NCBI GenBank assembly: GCA_964370115.1
Contig: CAYJIA010000025.1
Span: 1-32,472 of the forward strand
Source: SIG603 sp964370115
GTDB taxonomy: Bacteria; Bacillota; Clostridia; Oscillospirales; Acutalibacteraceae
Direction: 5' to 3'
DNA: 32,472 nucleotides
Shown here: positions 14,962 through 21,993 of the stretch, one piece after another
How the letters are laid out: every line of letters begins with the position of its first letter
How positions within the stretch are numbered: position 1 is the stretch's first letter
Translations under genes and position numbers: made by a program
The notes under the pieces: generated by a model
What the model saw: the letters and a program-made list of their open reading frames with translations, nothing else
What the model was told of the DNA's origin: nothing
The model's database searches: none

Positions 14962-15477
14962 ATGGATAAAATAGCGCTTTGTGGATTTATGGGATGCGGA
15001 AAGACAGGAGTTGGACGCCGCGTGGCAAAAATCTTAAATTTTGAGTTTATTGATATGGATATATATATTGAAAAAAGCGAAGGTATGCCTGTAAAGAAAA
15101 TTTTTGAGATTAAAGGGGAGGAGTACTTTAGAAAATTAGAGACTCTCACCATTGAAAAACTCGCAAAAAAAACTAACTGCATAATTGCAACAGGCGGAGG
15201 GGTAGTACTAAACCCTAAAAATGTGGAAGCGTTTCATAAAAATGGAGTAAAAATAATTTTTATAGACGCGCCGCTTTCGGCACTGCAAGAAAGGCTTAAA
15301 AATGATAAAAAAAGACCGCTGTTACAAAGGCCTGACAGGCGTGAGTTCATAGCGGATTTACATAAAAAACGATATCCACTATATAAGTCCTCATCGGACA
15401 TAATAGTAAATGGCGGAGCACCGTCGGTAGTGGTTGCAAAAGAAATAGTAAAAATAATGAAAGAGATTAAGGCGTGA
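14962..15477 (+). CDS. aroK: Shikimate kinase
   Basis: AroK phosphorylates shikimate at O3 with ATP in the chorismate pathway. The protein is 171 residues, the family size. The Walker A is GFMGCGKTGVG at about residues 8-18. The shikimate-binding DMDIYIEK, the TGGGVVL loop and the lid region KKRPLLQRPDRR are all visible. I start at the ATG at 14962, with GGAG 9 nt upstream. The in-frame TTG at 14947 would overlap that site. It stands alone, with no other aro gene nearby. The stop codon lies inside the terminator hairpin. Confidence 0.94.
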   Translation: MDKIALCGFMGCGKTGVGRRVAKILNFEFIDMDIYIEKSEGMPVKKIFEIKGEEYFRKLETLTIEKLAKKTNCIIATGGGVVLNPKNVEAFHKNGVKIIFIDAPLSALQERLKNDKKRPLLQRPDRREFIADLHKKRYPLYKSSSDIIVNGGAPSVVVAKEIVKIMKEIKA

Positions 15478-15498
15478 AGAAATTCACGTCTCTTTTTT
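15473..15498 (+). terminator. aroK terminator overlapping the stop codon
   Basis: CGTGAA (15473-15478) pairs with TTCACG (15483-15488) around a GAAA tetraloop, followed by TCTCTTTTTT. The TGA stop is inside the 5' arm. Confidence 0.8.
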
Positions 15499-15509
15499 AT
15501 TAAAAACAC

Positions 15510-15538
15510 TTGACAAATGTGTTTACTGGGAGTAAACT
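15510..15538 (+). promoter_or_regulatory. Promoter of the BlaI/BlaR-like operon
   Basis: A perfect TTGACA (15510-15515), a 17 bp spacer and TAAACT (15533-15538). The -10 box lies inside the first operator palindrome, so repressor binding should block RNA polymerase. Confidence 0.75.
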
Positions 15539-15564
15539 TTAAGTGTAGTTTACTCCCAGTAAAC
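15521..15564 (+). promoter_or_regulatory. Double-palindrome operator for the BlaI-like repressor
   Basis: GTTTACTGGGAGTAAAC (15521-15537) and GTTTACTCCCAGTAAAC (15548-15564) are each dyads with a three-base centre, and each is the exact reverse complement of the other. Counting the flanking T and A, the whole 44 bp is a palindrome with 18-base arms and an 8-base spacer. BlaI/MecI/CopY repressors bind TACAnnTGTA-type dyads. Here the core is TACTnnnAGTA, so a variant specificity is expected. The centres are 27 bp apart. Confidence 0.8.
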
Positions 15565-15581
15565 AATTGGAGGTGTAAAAA

Positions 15582-15944
15582 ATGATTGAATACAAATTAG
15601 GTGAAATTGAAATGCGTTTTGCTGAGTTAATATGGCAAAACGAACCTATTGCATCGGGTGAACTTGTAAAACGAGCCGAAGAAAAACTAAGTTGGAACCG
15701 CTCTACAACTTATACAATTTTGAGAAGATTTTCCGACAGGGGATTATTTCAAAATAAAAAGGGAATTGTCACATCACTTATAAGTAAAGAAGAATTTGCC
15801 GCGGCACAAAGTGAGAAGTTTGTTGAGGAAACTTTTTCGGGGTCGCTGCCGAGCTTTATCGCAGCATTTTCAAGACGTAAAAAGCTGTCAGAAAAAGACC
15901 TTTTTGAGCTGCAAAAGTTCATTGATAGCCACAAGGAGGTGTAG
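15582..15944 (+). CDS. BlaI/MecI/CopY-family transcriptional repressor
   Basis: This 120-residue winged-helix protein fits the penicillinase-repressor family. It starts YKLGEIEMRFAELIWQNEPI, has a recognition-helix region LSWNRSTTYTILRRFSDRGL, and ends in a leucine-rich dimerisation segment. Family members are dimeric repressors that are cleaved, or lose DNA binding, when the partner BlaR1/MecR1 membrane protease is activated. It follows the double palindrome and its GGAGGTG ribosome binding site, so autorepression is very likely. The next gene, encoding the BlaR1-like protease, begins 3 nt after its stop. No copper-binding C-terminal CxC motif of CopY is present, so metal sensing is disfavoured. 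The signal is unknown. Confidence 0.92.
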   Translation: MIEYKLGEIEMRFAELIWQNEPIASGELVKRAEEKLSWNRSTTYTILRRFSDRGLFQNKKGIVTSLISKEEFAAAQSEKFVEETFSGSLPSFIAAFSRRKKLSEKDLFELQKFIDSHKEV

Positions 15945-15947
15945 GGT

Positions 15948-16997
15948 GTGAGTTTGGATATGATAATCGAAATGAGTATCACCGCAAGTTTTGCAGTAAT
16001 CGTAGTGCTAATAGCAAGACTGGTTTTAAAGCGTAGTGCAAAAATTTTTTCCTATGTTCTTTGGCTCACTGTTTTATTTAGACTGCTTTGTCCTATTTCT
16101 TTTGAAAGTAGCTTTGCCTTGTTAAAACTGCCAAACAGCCCTAGTTCCTTTAGTGTAGGAGGCGAAGTTCTCGTTAAACCACAAATAGATTATACGCTGT
16201 GGGTTATTTGGGTAGCGGGAGTTCTTTCAGTAGCGTTGTACAGTATTGTCTCGTTAATTAGACTGAAAAGAAAGCTAATAGGCTGTGTGCATCTAAGAGA
16301 AAATATCTATATTGCCGATCATATAAACGTGGCTTTTGTCATGGGCTTATTTAAGGCTAAAATTTATTTGCCGTCTTCCCTGAGCGAGAATGAGCGCGAT
16401 ATTGTTCTCTTGCATGAAAAGTGCCATATCAGAAGACTTGATTATTTGACAAGGATATTTGCGCTTATCGCCCTTAGCATACACTGGTTTAATCCTTTTG
16501 TGTGGCTTGCGTTTTTTCTTTCGCAAAAGGATATGGAAATGTCCTGTGATGAAGCTGTTTTAAGGAAAATCGACCAAAGTAGGCATCATGATTACGCCTA
16601 TGCTCTTTTACGCCAGTCAAATGCTTTCACACTTAATATCAATACAATACTTGCCTTTGGCAGTAACAATTCAAAAGAAAGGATAAAGAATATTATGAAA
16701 TACAAAAAATCAACAATATGGATATCTGCGATAACAATTATGGCTGTGGCTGTTTTAGCGGTAGCACTTATAGGAAATGAGCCTGTGCCCAGCAATGAAG
16801 TCGAAGCGCTTCCTACACAAAAAACCGAGGTTATAGGGACAACCAGTGGAAATGAGTCTTTAGAATTAGTCTCAAATTACGACACAGATGCAGAGGCTAT
16901 TACATTGCATTCTGCAATAAGTGACGACGGGGGAACTATAACATGGTATGTAACTTATGACTCAAATATGGAAATGCTAATATATAAGTTTGAATAA
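15948..16997 (+). CDS. BlaR1/MecR1-like M56-family membrane metalloprotease with a very short sensor
   Basis: This 349-residue membrane protein has several N-terminal helices and a zinc-protease site HEKCH at residues 156-160, followed by SCDEAVLRK as in BlaR1. A final helix lies at about 250-272. In BlaR1 an extracellular penicillin-binding domain of about 250 residues follows that helix. Here only about 75 residues remain, with no SxxK or KTG motif, so beta-lactam sensing by acylation is unlikely. The family relays an external signal to inactivate the BlaI-type repressor. The start is a GTG at 15948 with AAGGAGGTG overlapping the blaI-like stop, indicating translational coupling. What the short ectodomain detects is unknown. 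It might sense the lipoprotein encoded next, which is inference. Confidence 0.88.
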   Translation: MSLDMIIEMSITASFAVIVVLIARLVLKRSAKIFSYVLWLTVLFRLLCPISFESSFALLKLPNSPSSFSVGGEVLVKPQIDYTLWVIWVAGVLSVALYSIVSLIRLKRKLIGCVHLRENIYIADHINVAFVMGLFKAKIYLPSSLSENERDIVLLHEKCHIRRLDYLTRIFALIALSIHWFNPFVWLAFFLSQKDMEMSCDEAVLRKIDQSRHHDYAYALLRQSNAFTLNINTILAFGSNNSKERIKNIMKYKKSTIWISAITIMAVAVLAVALIGNEPVPSNEVEALPTQKTEVIGTTSGNESLELVSNYDTDAEAITLHSAISDDGGTITWYVTYDSNMEMLIYKFE

Positions 16998-17015
16998 ATC
17001 AAACTTGTATTGTAG

Positions 17016-17036
17016 GGCAAGGGCTTTGCTCTTGCC
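17016..17036 (+). other. Intercistronic hairpin before the lipoprotein gene
   Basis: GGCAAGGGC (17016-17024) pairs with GCTCTTGCC (17028-17036), with one wobble, around TTT. No T run follows, so it is probably an mRNA processing or stability element rather than a terminator. It sits in the 65 bp gap after the BlaR-like gene, before GGAGGAG and the ATG at 17063. Confidence 0.5.
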
Positions 17037-17062
17037 TTGACAAGGTAAGGAGGAGTTTTGCT

Positions 17063-18511
17063 ATGAAACGAATATTTGCATTAATTCTAACAATTGCACT
17101 ATTATTAACCGCCTGTATGACATCGGGAGAAAGCAGTTCATCGGCTGTCGAAAGCAGTGAACCTGAAATAGAAGAAGAACTCAGCCTTGATGTAGACTTA
17201 TTCTCAGAGGGCGAGGAGCTTTCGGGTACGCTTGTTATCTCGTCGGATACGGTGAACACAAATACTTCAAGTTATCACGGGATATTACCGCTTGTAGCTG
17301 GTTTTAACGAACTTCACCCGAATGTTGAAGTGATAGTTGAGGGGTATTTTCGTTGGGATGACACCGTAAGTGAAGAAGAACTCGCCGTGATGACAGAAAC
17401 ATATAAGAGTGACCTTTACACGCAACTTATCTCTGGAACAGCGCCAGATTTAATCTTTGCTAGCAGAGATTACACTTCAAACCTTGCATTTACCGACAAT
17501 ATAATGGACTTGAATGCATTCATGCAAAATGACCCTGCTTTTAATGAAGATGACTACTACATGGATGTATTTGAAGCGTTTGAAGTCAAAGGCAAACTTT
17601 ATAACATGCCAAATACATTTAATTTTGACTTTTTAAGAATGAGAGAAGACATGATAAGGGCGGCAGGGATAGACCCTGACACCATAGAAACTGTCGACTA
17701 CAAATTTTTAATTGATGTGCAAAGCAAAGCGAGGGCAAGCGGAAAATTTCCAGATTTAAAAGACATAACACTATATGGAGCAGGCGATGCCCTGCTTTAT
17801 ACAAGAGAAATATCGACTAACTTTAATAGTGACGATATGACGGCAAATTTTGACAACCCTGAGTTTATTGAATACTTAAAATTTACAAAAGAACATGCCA
17901 CATCAGGCTATACATATGGAGGTTTTACTATAGCTATTTATGACGGCGCACCATCTTTTATAGATGATACCTATTTTGCGCAGAGTATAGGTCTTCTAGT
18001 AGGTTTTGAAACAGCGGAATTTAAGACAAAAAACTTTGACGGAATAACTGAGCCCATACCCGTGGTGAGTTCAAACGGAGAAGTTCTTGTATACCCAGGA
18101 TTTAACATGAGCATACCGACTAATGCCAAAAACGCTGCCCTTGCTTGGGAATTTATTAAATACTGTATCTATGATAGCGGAGAAATGCCCGACGGCTTAG
18201 AGATAGAAAACCTAGCCAGATGGGACGGCGACAGGTTTAGTTCAAATATACCTGTAAATAAAAACAACATGAAAAATTACATAAATTCGCAGTTTACCTC
18301 AAGTACGCAGGAGGAAAAAGACTATTTAATAGAGCTTTATAACGACACCTTGTCTATGCCGATAATAGCGGCGAATTTAAGCGCATACCTGCCTGCATAT
18401 GGAAGTGAAATTGTGGCGGACTACTATGAAAAAGACGGAATCTATACGGCAGAAGAAGTAGCAAAAGCATTACAAGAAAGAACGGAAATTTATCTTAAGG
18501 AGATAGAGTAA
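17063..18511 (+). CDS. ABC-type extracellular solute-binding lipoprotein (family 1), orphan
   Basis: This 482-residue exported lipoprotein has a signal peptide ending in the lipobox LLTAC, which puts the lipid-modified Cys at residue 18. A Ser/Glu-rich linker comes next. The body resembles family 1 sugar-binding proteins: LVAGFNELHPNVEVIVEGY, SGTAPDLIFASRDY, a domain-crossing segment with KLYNMPNTFNFDF, and AALAWEFIKYCI near the C-terminus. It should bind a solute, probably a sugar or peptide, at the outer face of the membrane. There are no permease or ATPase genes nearby. The upstream BlaI/BlaR-like pair is in the same direction without a clear intervening promoter or terminator, so it is probably the output, or the ligand receptor, of that system. 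Confidence 0.85.
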   Translation: MKRIFALILTIALLLTACMTSGESSSSAVESSEPEIEEELSLDVDLFSEGEELSGTLVISSDTVNTNTSSYHGILPLVAGFNELHPNVEVIVEGYFRWDDTVSEEELAVMTETYKSDLYTQLISGTAPDLIFASRDYTSNLAFTDNIMDLNAFMQNDPAFNEDDYYMDVFEAFEVKGKLYNMPNTFNFDFLRMREDMIRAAGIDPDTIETVDYKFLIDVQSKARASGKFPDLKDITLYGAGDALLYTREISTNFNSDDMTANFDNPEFIEYLKFTKEHATSGYTYGGFTIAIYDGAPSFIDDTYFAQSIGLLVGFETAEFKTKNFDGITEPIPVVSSNGEVLVYPGFNMSIPTNAKNAALAWEFIKYCIYDSGEMPDGLEIENLARWDGDRFSSNIPVNKNNMKNYINSQFTSSTQEEKDYLIELYNDTLSMPIIAANLSAYLPAYGSEIVADYYEKDGIYTAEEVAKALQERTEIYLKEIE

Positions 18512-18558
18512 AGGAGCAATATAGAGCTTGTAGTGAAATTATCATAAAATACAAAAAG

Positions 18559-18591
18559 CAGGGACAAACCCAAGGTTTGCCCTGTTTTTTT
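18559..18591 (+). terminator. Rho-independent terminator of the BlaI/BlaR-lipoprotein operon
   Basis: CAGGGacAAACC (18559-18570) pairs with GGTTTgcCCTG (18574-18584), with a small internal mismatch, followed by TTTTTTT. Confidence 0.88.
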
Positions 18592-18663
18592 GCGGCTATA
18601 CATAGATAATTTATTTCTTGTCATAGTGCAATTTTATTTGCCTAATATTTAATAACCTCATAG

Positions 18664-18726
18664 ATGTCACTAATAAATGGCGCCAAACTCAAAGATGTTT
18701 TGGTTGAAATTATGGAAAAAGAGTAA
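18664..18726 (+). CDS. Possible 20-codon leader or relic ORF before the PTS operon
   Basis: An ATG-initiated ORF at 18664-18726 encodes the 20 residues MSLINGAKLKDVLVEIMEKE, which look like a real protein C-terminus. There is no ribosome binding site before the ATG. The -35 box and spacer of the PTS promoter lie inside this ORF, so it would be translated only from an upstream transcript. It may be the tail of a decayed gene. Low confidence as a gene. Confidence 0.2.
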   Translation: MSLINGAKLKDVLVEIMEKE

Positions 18727-18732
18727 TACAAT
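18704..18732 (+). promoter_or_regulatory. Promoter of the PTS operon
   Basis: TTGAAA (18704-18709), a 17 bp spacer and TACAAT (18727-18732). The predicted start leaves about a 37 nt leader to the IIA ATG at 18776. No clear catabolite-responsive cre site was seen. Confidence 0.65.
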
Positions 18733-18775
18733 AAAGACACAAAAGAAAATGAAAATTTTAAAAGGAGCTGTTATT

Positions 18776-19234
18776 ATGTTTTTTAAGAAAAAATCACAAA
18801 CCGAGAAAAAAGAGCTACTACTAAAAGAGAATATAAAAATTAATTGCACACAAACAAGCAAAGATGAGGTTATTAAAGCTGTAGGGCAAATGCTTGTAGA
18901 CACAGGATATGTAAATGCAAGTTATGTAGATGGAATGTTGGAGCGCGAAAAAACATTTTCTACATACATGGGAGCAGGACTTGCTATACCTCATGGCGTA
19001 GAGCAAGCTAAAAAAGAAGTTATAACATCTGGTATAGCGGTTATGACATTTCCAAATGGTATAGTATGGGACGATGAAAAAGCATATATCATTGTTGGCA
19101 TAGCAAGTGTTGGCGAAGAACATCTTGAAATTCTAGGCGCATTGTCTGATAAAATAATGGACGAGGAGTCGTCAAAGAAACTTATCGGTGGAGACGTTGA
19201 CACAGTGTATAACATACTTACAAACAAAGCTTAA
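18776..19234 (+). CDS. PTS mannitol/fructose-type IIA component
   Basis: This 152-residue cytosolic protein takes phosphate from HPr and passes it to the IIB domain. The phosphorylated histidine is H73 in GAGLAIPHGV, the standard motif of the mannitol/fructose IIA family. The first half carries the usual KDEVIKAVGQMLVDTGYV helix. It most resembles a stand-alone MtlF, matching the IICB protein encoded downstream, which lacks a IIA domain. I start at the ATG at 18776, with AAGGAG upstream. A longer reading frame from 18677 would run through the promoter and is not supported. It is the first gene of the locus, and the kinase gene follows 14 bp later. Confidence 0.93.
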   Translation: MFFKKKSQTEKKELLLKENIKINCTQTSKDEVIKAVGQMLVDTGYVNASYVDGMLEREKTFSTYMGAGLAIPHGVEQAKKEVITSGIAVMTFPNGIVWDDEKAYIIVGIASVGEEHLEILGALSDKIMDEESSKKLIGGDVDTVYNILTNKA

Positions 19235-19248
19235 GGAGAAAGGTATTT

Positions 19249-20184
19249 ATGATAGTTACCGTAACGATGAATCCTGCGATTGACAAAACTGTCGAGGTGA
19301 AAAATTTCGAGGCAGGCGGTCTTAATAGAATTATTAAGTCTGTTTATGATGCAGGAGGTAAAGGTGTAAATGTATCTAAAACAATAAATGCAATTGGTGG
19401 CAAAACTCTTGCAACAGGATTTGTAGGAGGAAATGCAGGGCAGATAATTGTAAATGCTTTGAATTCTTTGGGAATTGAAAACGACTTTGTTGTTTTAGAG
19501 GGCGAAACAAGGACAAATACAAAGGTTTTTTCTGAAAACGTCGGAGTGACAGAGCTTAACGAGCAAGGCGCACAGGTAAGTGAAGAAAAACTTTTGGAGT
19601 TAATGAAAAAAATAGAAAGTTATGCGAATAAAGATACAATTTTTGTTCTAGCAGGAAGCATACCGCAAGGCGTGCCTAAGGATATTTACAAAACTATAAC
19701 AGAATGTGTAAAACAAAAAGGAAGCAAGGTTTTGCTTGATGCCGACGGCGAATTATTTGAAAAATCATTACCGGCTGTGCCAAGTGTGATTAAACCAAAT
19801 AAAGAGGAACTTGCACAGTATGCAAATTTAAGCGGTGATATTACAAGAGAAAAATTGATTGATGCCACAAAAGAATTTTTAGACAGCGGAATAGAAACAG
19901 TGGTTGTGTCTATGGGTAAATACGGATCTATGTTTTTAAGAGGAGACGAAAAGTACTTTTGTGAACCGGTGGACGTAGTAGTTCACTCGACAGTAGGTGC
20001 AGGAGATGCCATGGTGGCAGGGCTTGCGTATTCTATGGAACAAAAATACAGTTTTGAAGACACACTAAGGTTAAGCGTTGCAACATCGGCAGGTGCTGTA
20101 ACAACTATAGGAACAAAGCCACCATCAAAAGAACTTGTTGATGAGCTAGTAACAAAAGTAGAGATACATAAGATAGGAGAATAA
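19249..20184 (+). CDS. 1-phosphofructokinase-like PfkB-family sugar kinase
   Basis: This 311-residue ribokinase-family enzyme fits the 1-phosphofructokinase/tagatose-6-phosphate kinase subgroup. The N-terminus is TVTMNPAIDKTV, then GGKGVNVSKTINAIGG, LAGSIPQGVP and KPNKEEL. The ATP-site signature STVGAGDAMVAG contains the catalytic base D253. The subgroup phosphorylates fructose-1-P, or a related ketohexose phosphate, to the 1,6-bisphosphate for aldolase. Its place between the IIA and dehydrogenase genes suggests it acts on the ketose phosphate that the dehydrogenase makes. Fructose-1-P, fructose-6-P and tagatose-6-P cannot be separated from sequence alone. The next gene starts 2 nt after the stop, so the two are translationally coupled. 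Confidence 0.9.
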   Translation: MIVTVTMNPAIDKTVEVKNFEAGGLNRIIKSVYDAGGKGVNVSKTINAIGGKTLATGFVGGNAGQIIVNALNSLGIENDFVVLEGETRTNTKVFSENVGVTELNEQGAQVSEEKLLELMKKIESYANKDTIFVLAGSIPQGVPKDIYKTITECVKQKGSKVLLDADGELFEKSLPAVPSVIKPNKEELAQYANLSGDITREKLIDATKEFLDSGIETVVVSMGKYGSMFLRGDEKYFCEPVDVVVHSTVGAGDAMVAGLAYSMEQKYSFEDTLRLSVATSAGAVTTIGTKPPSKELVDELVTKVEIHKIGE

Positions 20185-20186
20185 TT

Positions 20187-21446
20187 ATGAAAACAAAAGC
20201 AGTTAGAATGTACGGAGCAAAAGATTTAAGACTTGAAGAATTTGAGTTACCTCAAATTAAGGACGACGAAATACTTGTAAAAGTTATTAGTGATAGTATT
20301 TGTATGTCGACATACAAACTTGCAGAGCAAGGTGCAAACCATAAAAGAGCACCTAAAAATATTGACACTAATCCAATTATTATCGGACATGAATTTTCAG
20401 GTATAATTGTTGAAGTTGGCGAAAAATGGAAAGATCAATTTAAAGCAGGTCAAAAATTCACACAACAACCTGCACTTAACTATAAAGGAAGTCTAGCATC
20501 ACCTGGCTATTCTTACGAGTTCTTCGGTGGAGCTTGCACATATTGCATTATACCTCAAGAAGTTATGGAACTTGGCTGCTTGATGGTATACGAAGGCGAA
20601 AGCTTCTTTGAGGCATCTTTAGGAGAGCCTATGAGCTGTATCATTGGTGGATATCACGGAAACTACCACACAAACAAAAGAAATCACGACCTTCAAACAG
20701 GCACAAAAGCCGACGGCGATATTATCATATTAGGTGGCTGTGGTCCTATGGGTCTTGGAGCGATAAGCTATGGTATACAACTAGAAAACAGACCAAAAAG
20801 AATAGTTGTAACAGATATTGACGATGCGAAAATCGCAAGAGCACGCGAAGTTATTTCTGAAGAAAAAGCAAAAGAAATGGGCGTTGAGCTTATTTATGTA
20901 AATACTGCTAAATTAAACGATGAGGTAGAAGACTTAAGAGCAATTACAGGCGGTAAAGGCTATGATGATGTATTTGTATACATTCCAAACAGAAGAGTAG
21001 CAGAGCTTGGCGACAAACTTTTAGGATTTGACGGTTGCTTAAACTTCTTTGCAGGCCCATCAGACAGCAACTTTATGGCAGAGATGAATCTATACAACGT
21101 ACACTATATCAGCGCACATATCATTGGAACAACAGGCGGAAATAACGATGACCTAATCGAGGCAAATGAACTTGCAGCGGCAGGGAAAATTGAGCCAGCT
21201 GTTATGGTAACACATATAGGTGGTATAGACTCTATCGCACAGGCAACACTTGACTTGCCTACTATCCCAGGCGGTAAAAAACTGACTTATACACAGTTTG
21301 ACATGCCACTAACAGCAATAGAAGATTTTGCAGAGCTTGGCAAAGAGAGCGAACTATTTGCAAGACTTGACAAAATTTGTAAAGCTAACAGGGGTTTGTG
21401 GAGTGCAGAGGCAGAAAAAATATTATTCGAGCACTACGGTGTGTAA
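20187..21446 (+). CDS. Zinc-dependent MDR dehydrogenase, L-sorbose-1-phosphate reductase (SorE)-like
   Basis: This 419-residue medium-chain dehydrogenase resembles SorE, which interconverts sorbose-1-P and glucitol-6-P at C2, next to the phosphate-bearing carbon. Zinc-site candidates are C39 (DSICMS), H68 and E69 (IGHEFSG) and a Glu in SLGEPMSC. The four-Cys structural zinc loop of alcohol dehydrogenases is not evident. The nucleotide-binding loop is ILGGCGPMGLGAI at about residue 175. It is longer than ordinary sorbitol dehydrogenases (about 350), as SorE is. Encoded between a 1-phosphofructokinase-like kinase and HPr in a mannitol-type PTS operon, it is a candidate hexitol-phosphate 2-dehydrogenase taking the place of MtlD. 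Substrate is inferred from context only. Confidence 0.82.
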   Translation: MKTKAVRMYGAKDLRLEEFELPQIKDDEILVKVISDSICMSTYKLAEQGANHKRAPKNIDTNPIIIGHEFSGIIVEVGEKWKDQFKAGQKFTQQPALNYKGSLASPGYSYEFFGGACTYCIIPQEVMELGCLMVYEGESFFEASLGEPMSCIIGGYHGNYHTNKRNHDLQTGTKADGDIIILGGCGPMGLGAISYGIQLENRPKRIVVTDIDDAKIARAREVISEEKAKEMGVELIYVNTAKLNDEVEDLRAITGGKGYDDVFVYIPNRRVAELGDKLLGFDGCLNFFAGPSDSNFMAEMNLYNVHYISAHIIGTTGGNNDDLIEANELAAAGKIEPAVMVTHIGGIDSIAQATLDLPTIPGGKKLTYTQFDMPLTAIEDFAELGKESELFARLDKICKANRGLWSAEAEKILFEHYGV

Positions 21447-21470
21447 TTATAGAAATGTGAGGTATGAAAA

Positions 21471-21737
21471 ATGGTATCAAGAAAATTAGTGGTGAAAAAT
21501 CAATCAGGTCTACACGCAAGACCCGCAAGTGTGCTTGCAAAAGAAGCGTCACTTTGCCCTTGTAATGTTACAATCGTTATGGGTGAAAAAGTAATTGTGG
21601 CAAAAAGCGTGTTGAACATTATGTCAGCCGTAATTAAAAAAGGCACAGAAATCGAGCTTGTGTGCGATGGCGAAAACGAAGAAGCGAGCCTAGAGAAGCT
21701 TTGCGCATTGATAGATGAAGGTTTCGGCGAACTTTAA
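21471..21737 (+). CDS. ptsH: Phosphocarrier protein HPr
   Basis: HPr carries phosphate from enzyme I to IIA proteins. The 88-residue protein has the active-site histidine H15 in SGLHARPASVL and serine S46 in VAKSVLNIMS, the site that HPr kinase modifies for catabolite control in Gram-positive bacteria. Two cysteines (C29, C31) in the second helix region are unusual but away from the active site. Placing HPr inside a sugar-specific operon, rather than in a separate ptsHI pair, is notable. A terminator hairpin follows, separating it from enzyme I. It could be a pathway-dedicated paralogue or the only HPr of the cell, which the window cannot decide. Confidence 0.93.
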   Translation: MVSRKLVVKNQSGLHARPASVLAKEASLCPCNVTIVMGEKVIVAKSVLNIMSAVIKKGTEIELVCDGENEEASLEKLCALIDEGFGEL

Positions 21738-21768
21738 AATTACGCTAATTGTTAGTATTGCACAACTT

Positions 21769-21814
21769 AGCCGTGTACTAAATGATTATATCATATGGTA
21801 CACGGCTGTTTTTG
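21769..21814 (+). terminator. Terminator or attenuator hairpin between ptsH and ptsI
   Basis: AGCCGTGTAC (21769-21778) pairs perfectly with GTACACGGCT (21798-21807), and an inner ATGAT/ATCAT stem extends the arm. GTTTTTGTG follows. Partial read-through would set the ratio of HPr to enzyme I. Confidence 0.82.
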
Positions 21815-21910
21815 TGTCAATATGCACAAATACAAGGCTTCCGATTGAATATGTTAGTGATATTACAACAATGGCACTAATCATTAACGCCAAAATCAAA
21901 TGTCTTTAAG

Positions 21911-21939
21911 TTGAATATTATGTTTAAGTCGTATATAAT
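21911..21939 (+). promoter_or_regulatory. Internal promoter of ptsI-mtlA
   Basis: TTGAAT (21911-21916), a 17 bp spacer and TATAAT (21934-21939), about 54 bp before the ptsI ATG. The 256 bp gap otherwise holds the ptsH terminator and no gene. Confidence 0.72.
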
Positions 21940-21993
21940 TAAAACAAGATAAGTGACACTTTCAAATAATGATTTACAGAAACGGGGAGTAAG

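Noticed and set aside
17063..18511. The lipoprotein as a beta-lactamase or penicillin-binding protein
   Set aside because: The BlaI/BlaR-like context invites this, but there is no SxxK/SDN/KTG set. The sequence pattern fits family 1 solute-binding proteins.
18677..18775. 33-codon N-terminal extension of the IIA gene
   Set aside because: It would span the promoter -35 and -10 boxes. The ATG at 18776 has an AAGGAG site and fits the family start.
21715..21909. 64-codon ORF between ptsH and ptsI
   Set aside because: It overlaps the ptsH end, runs through a perfect terminator hairpin, lacks a ribosome binding site and has no recognisable protein features.
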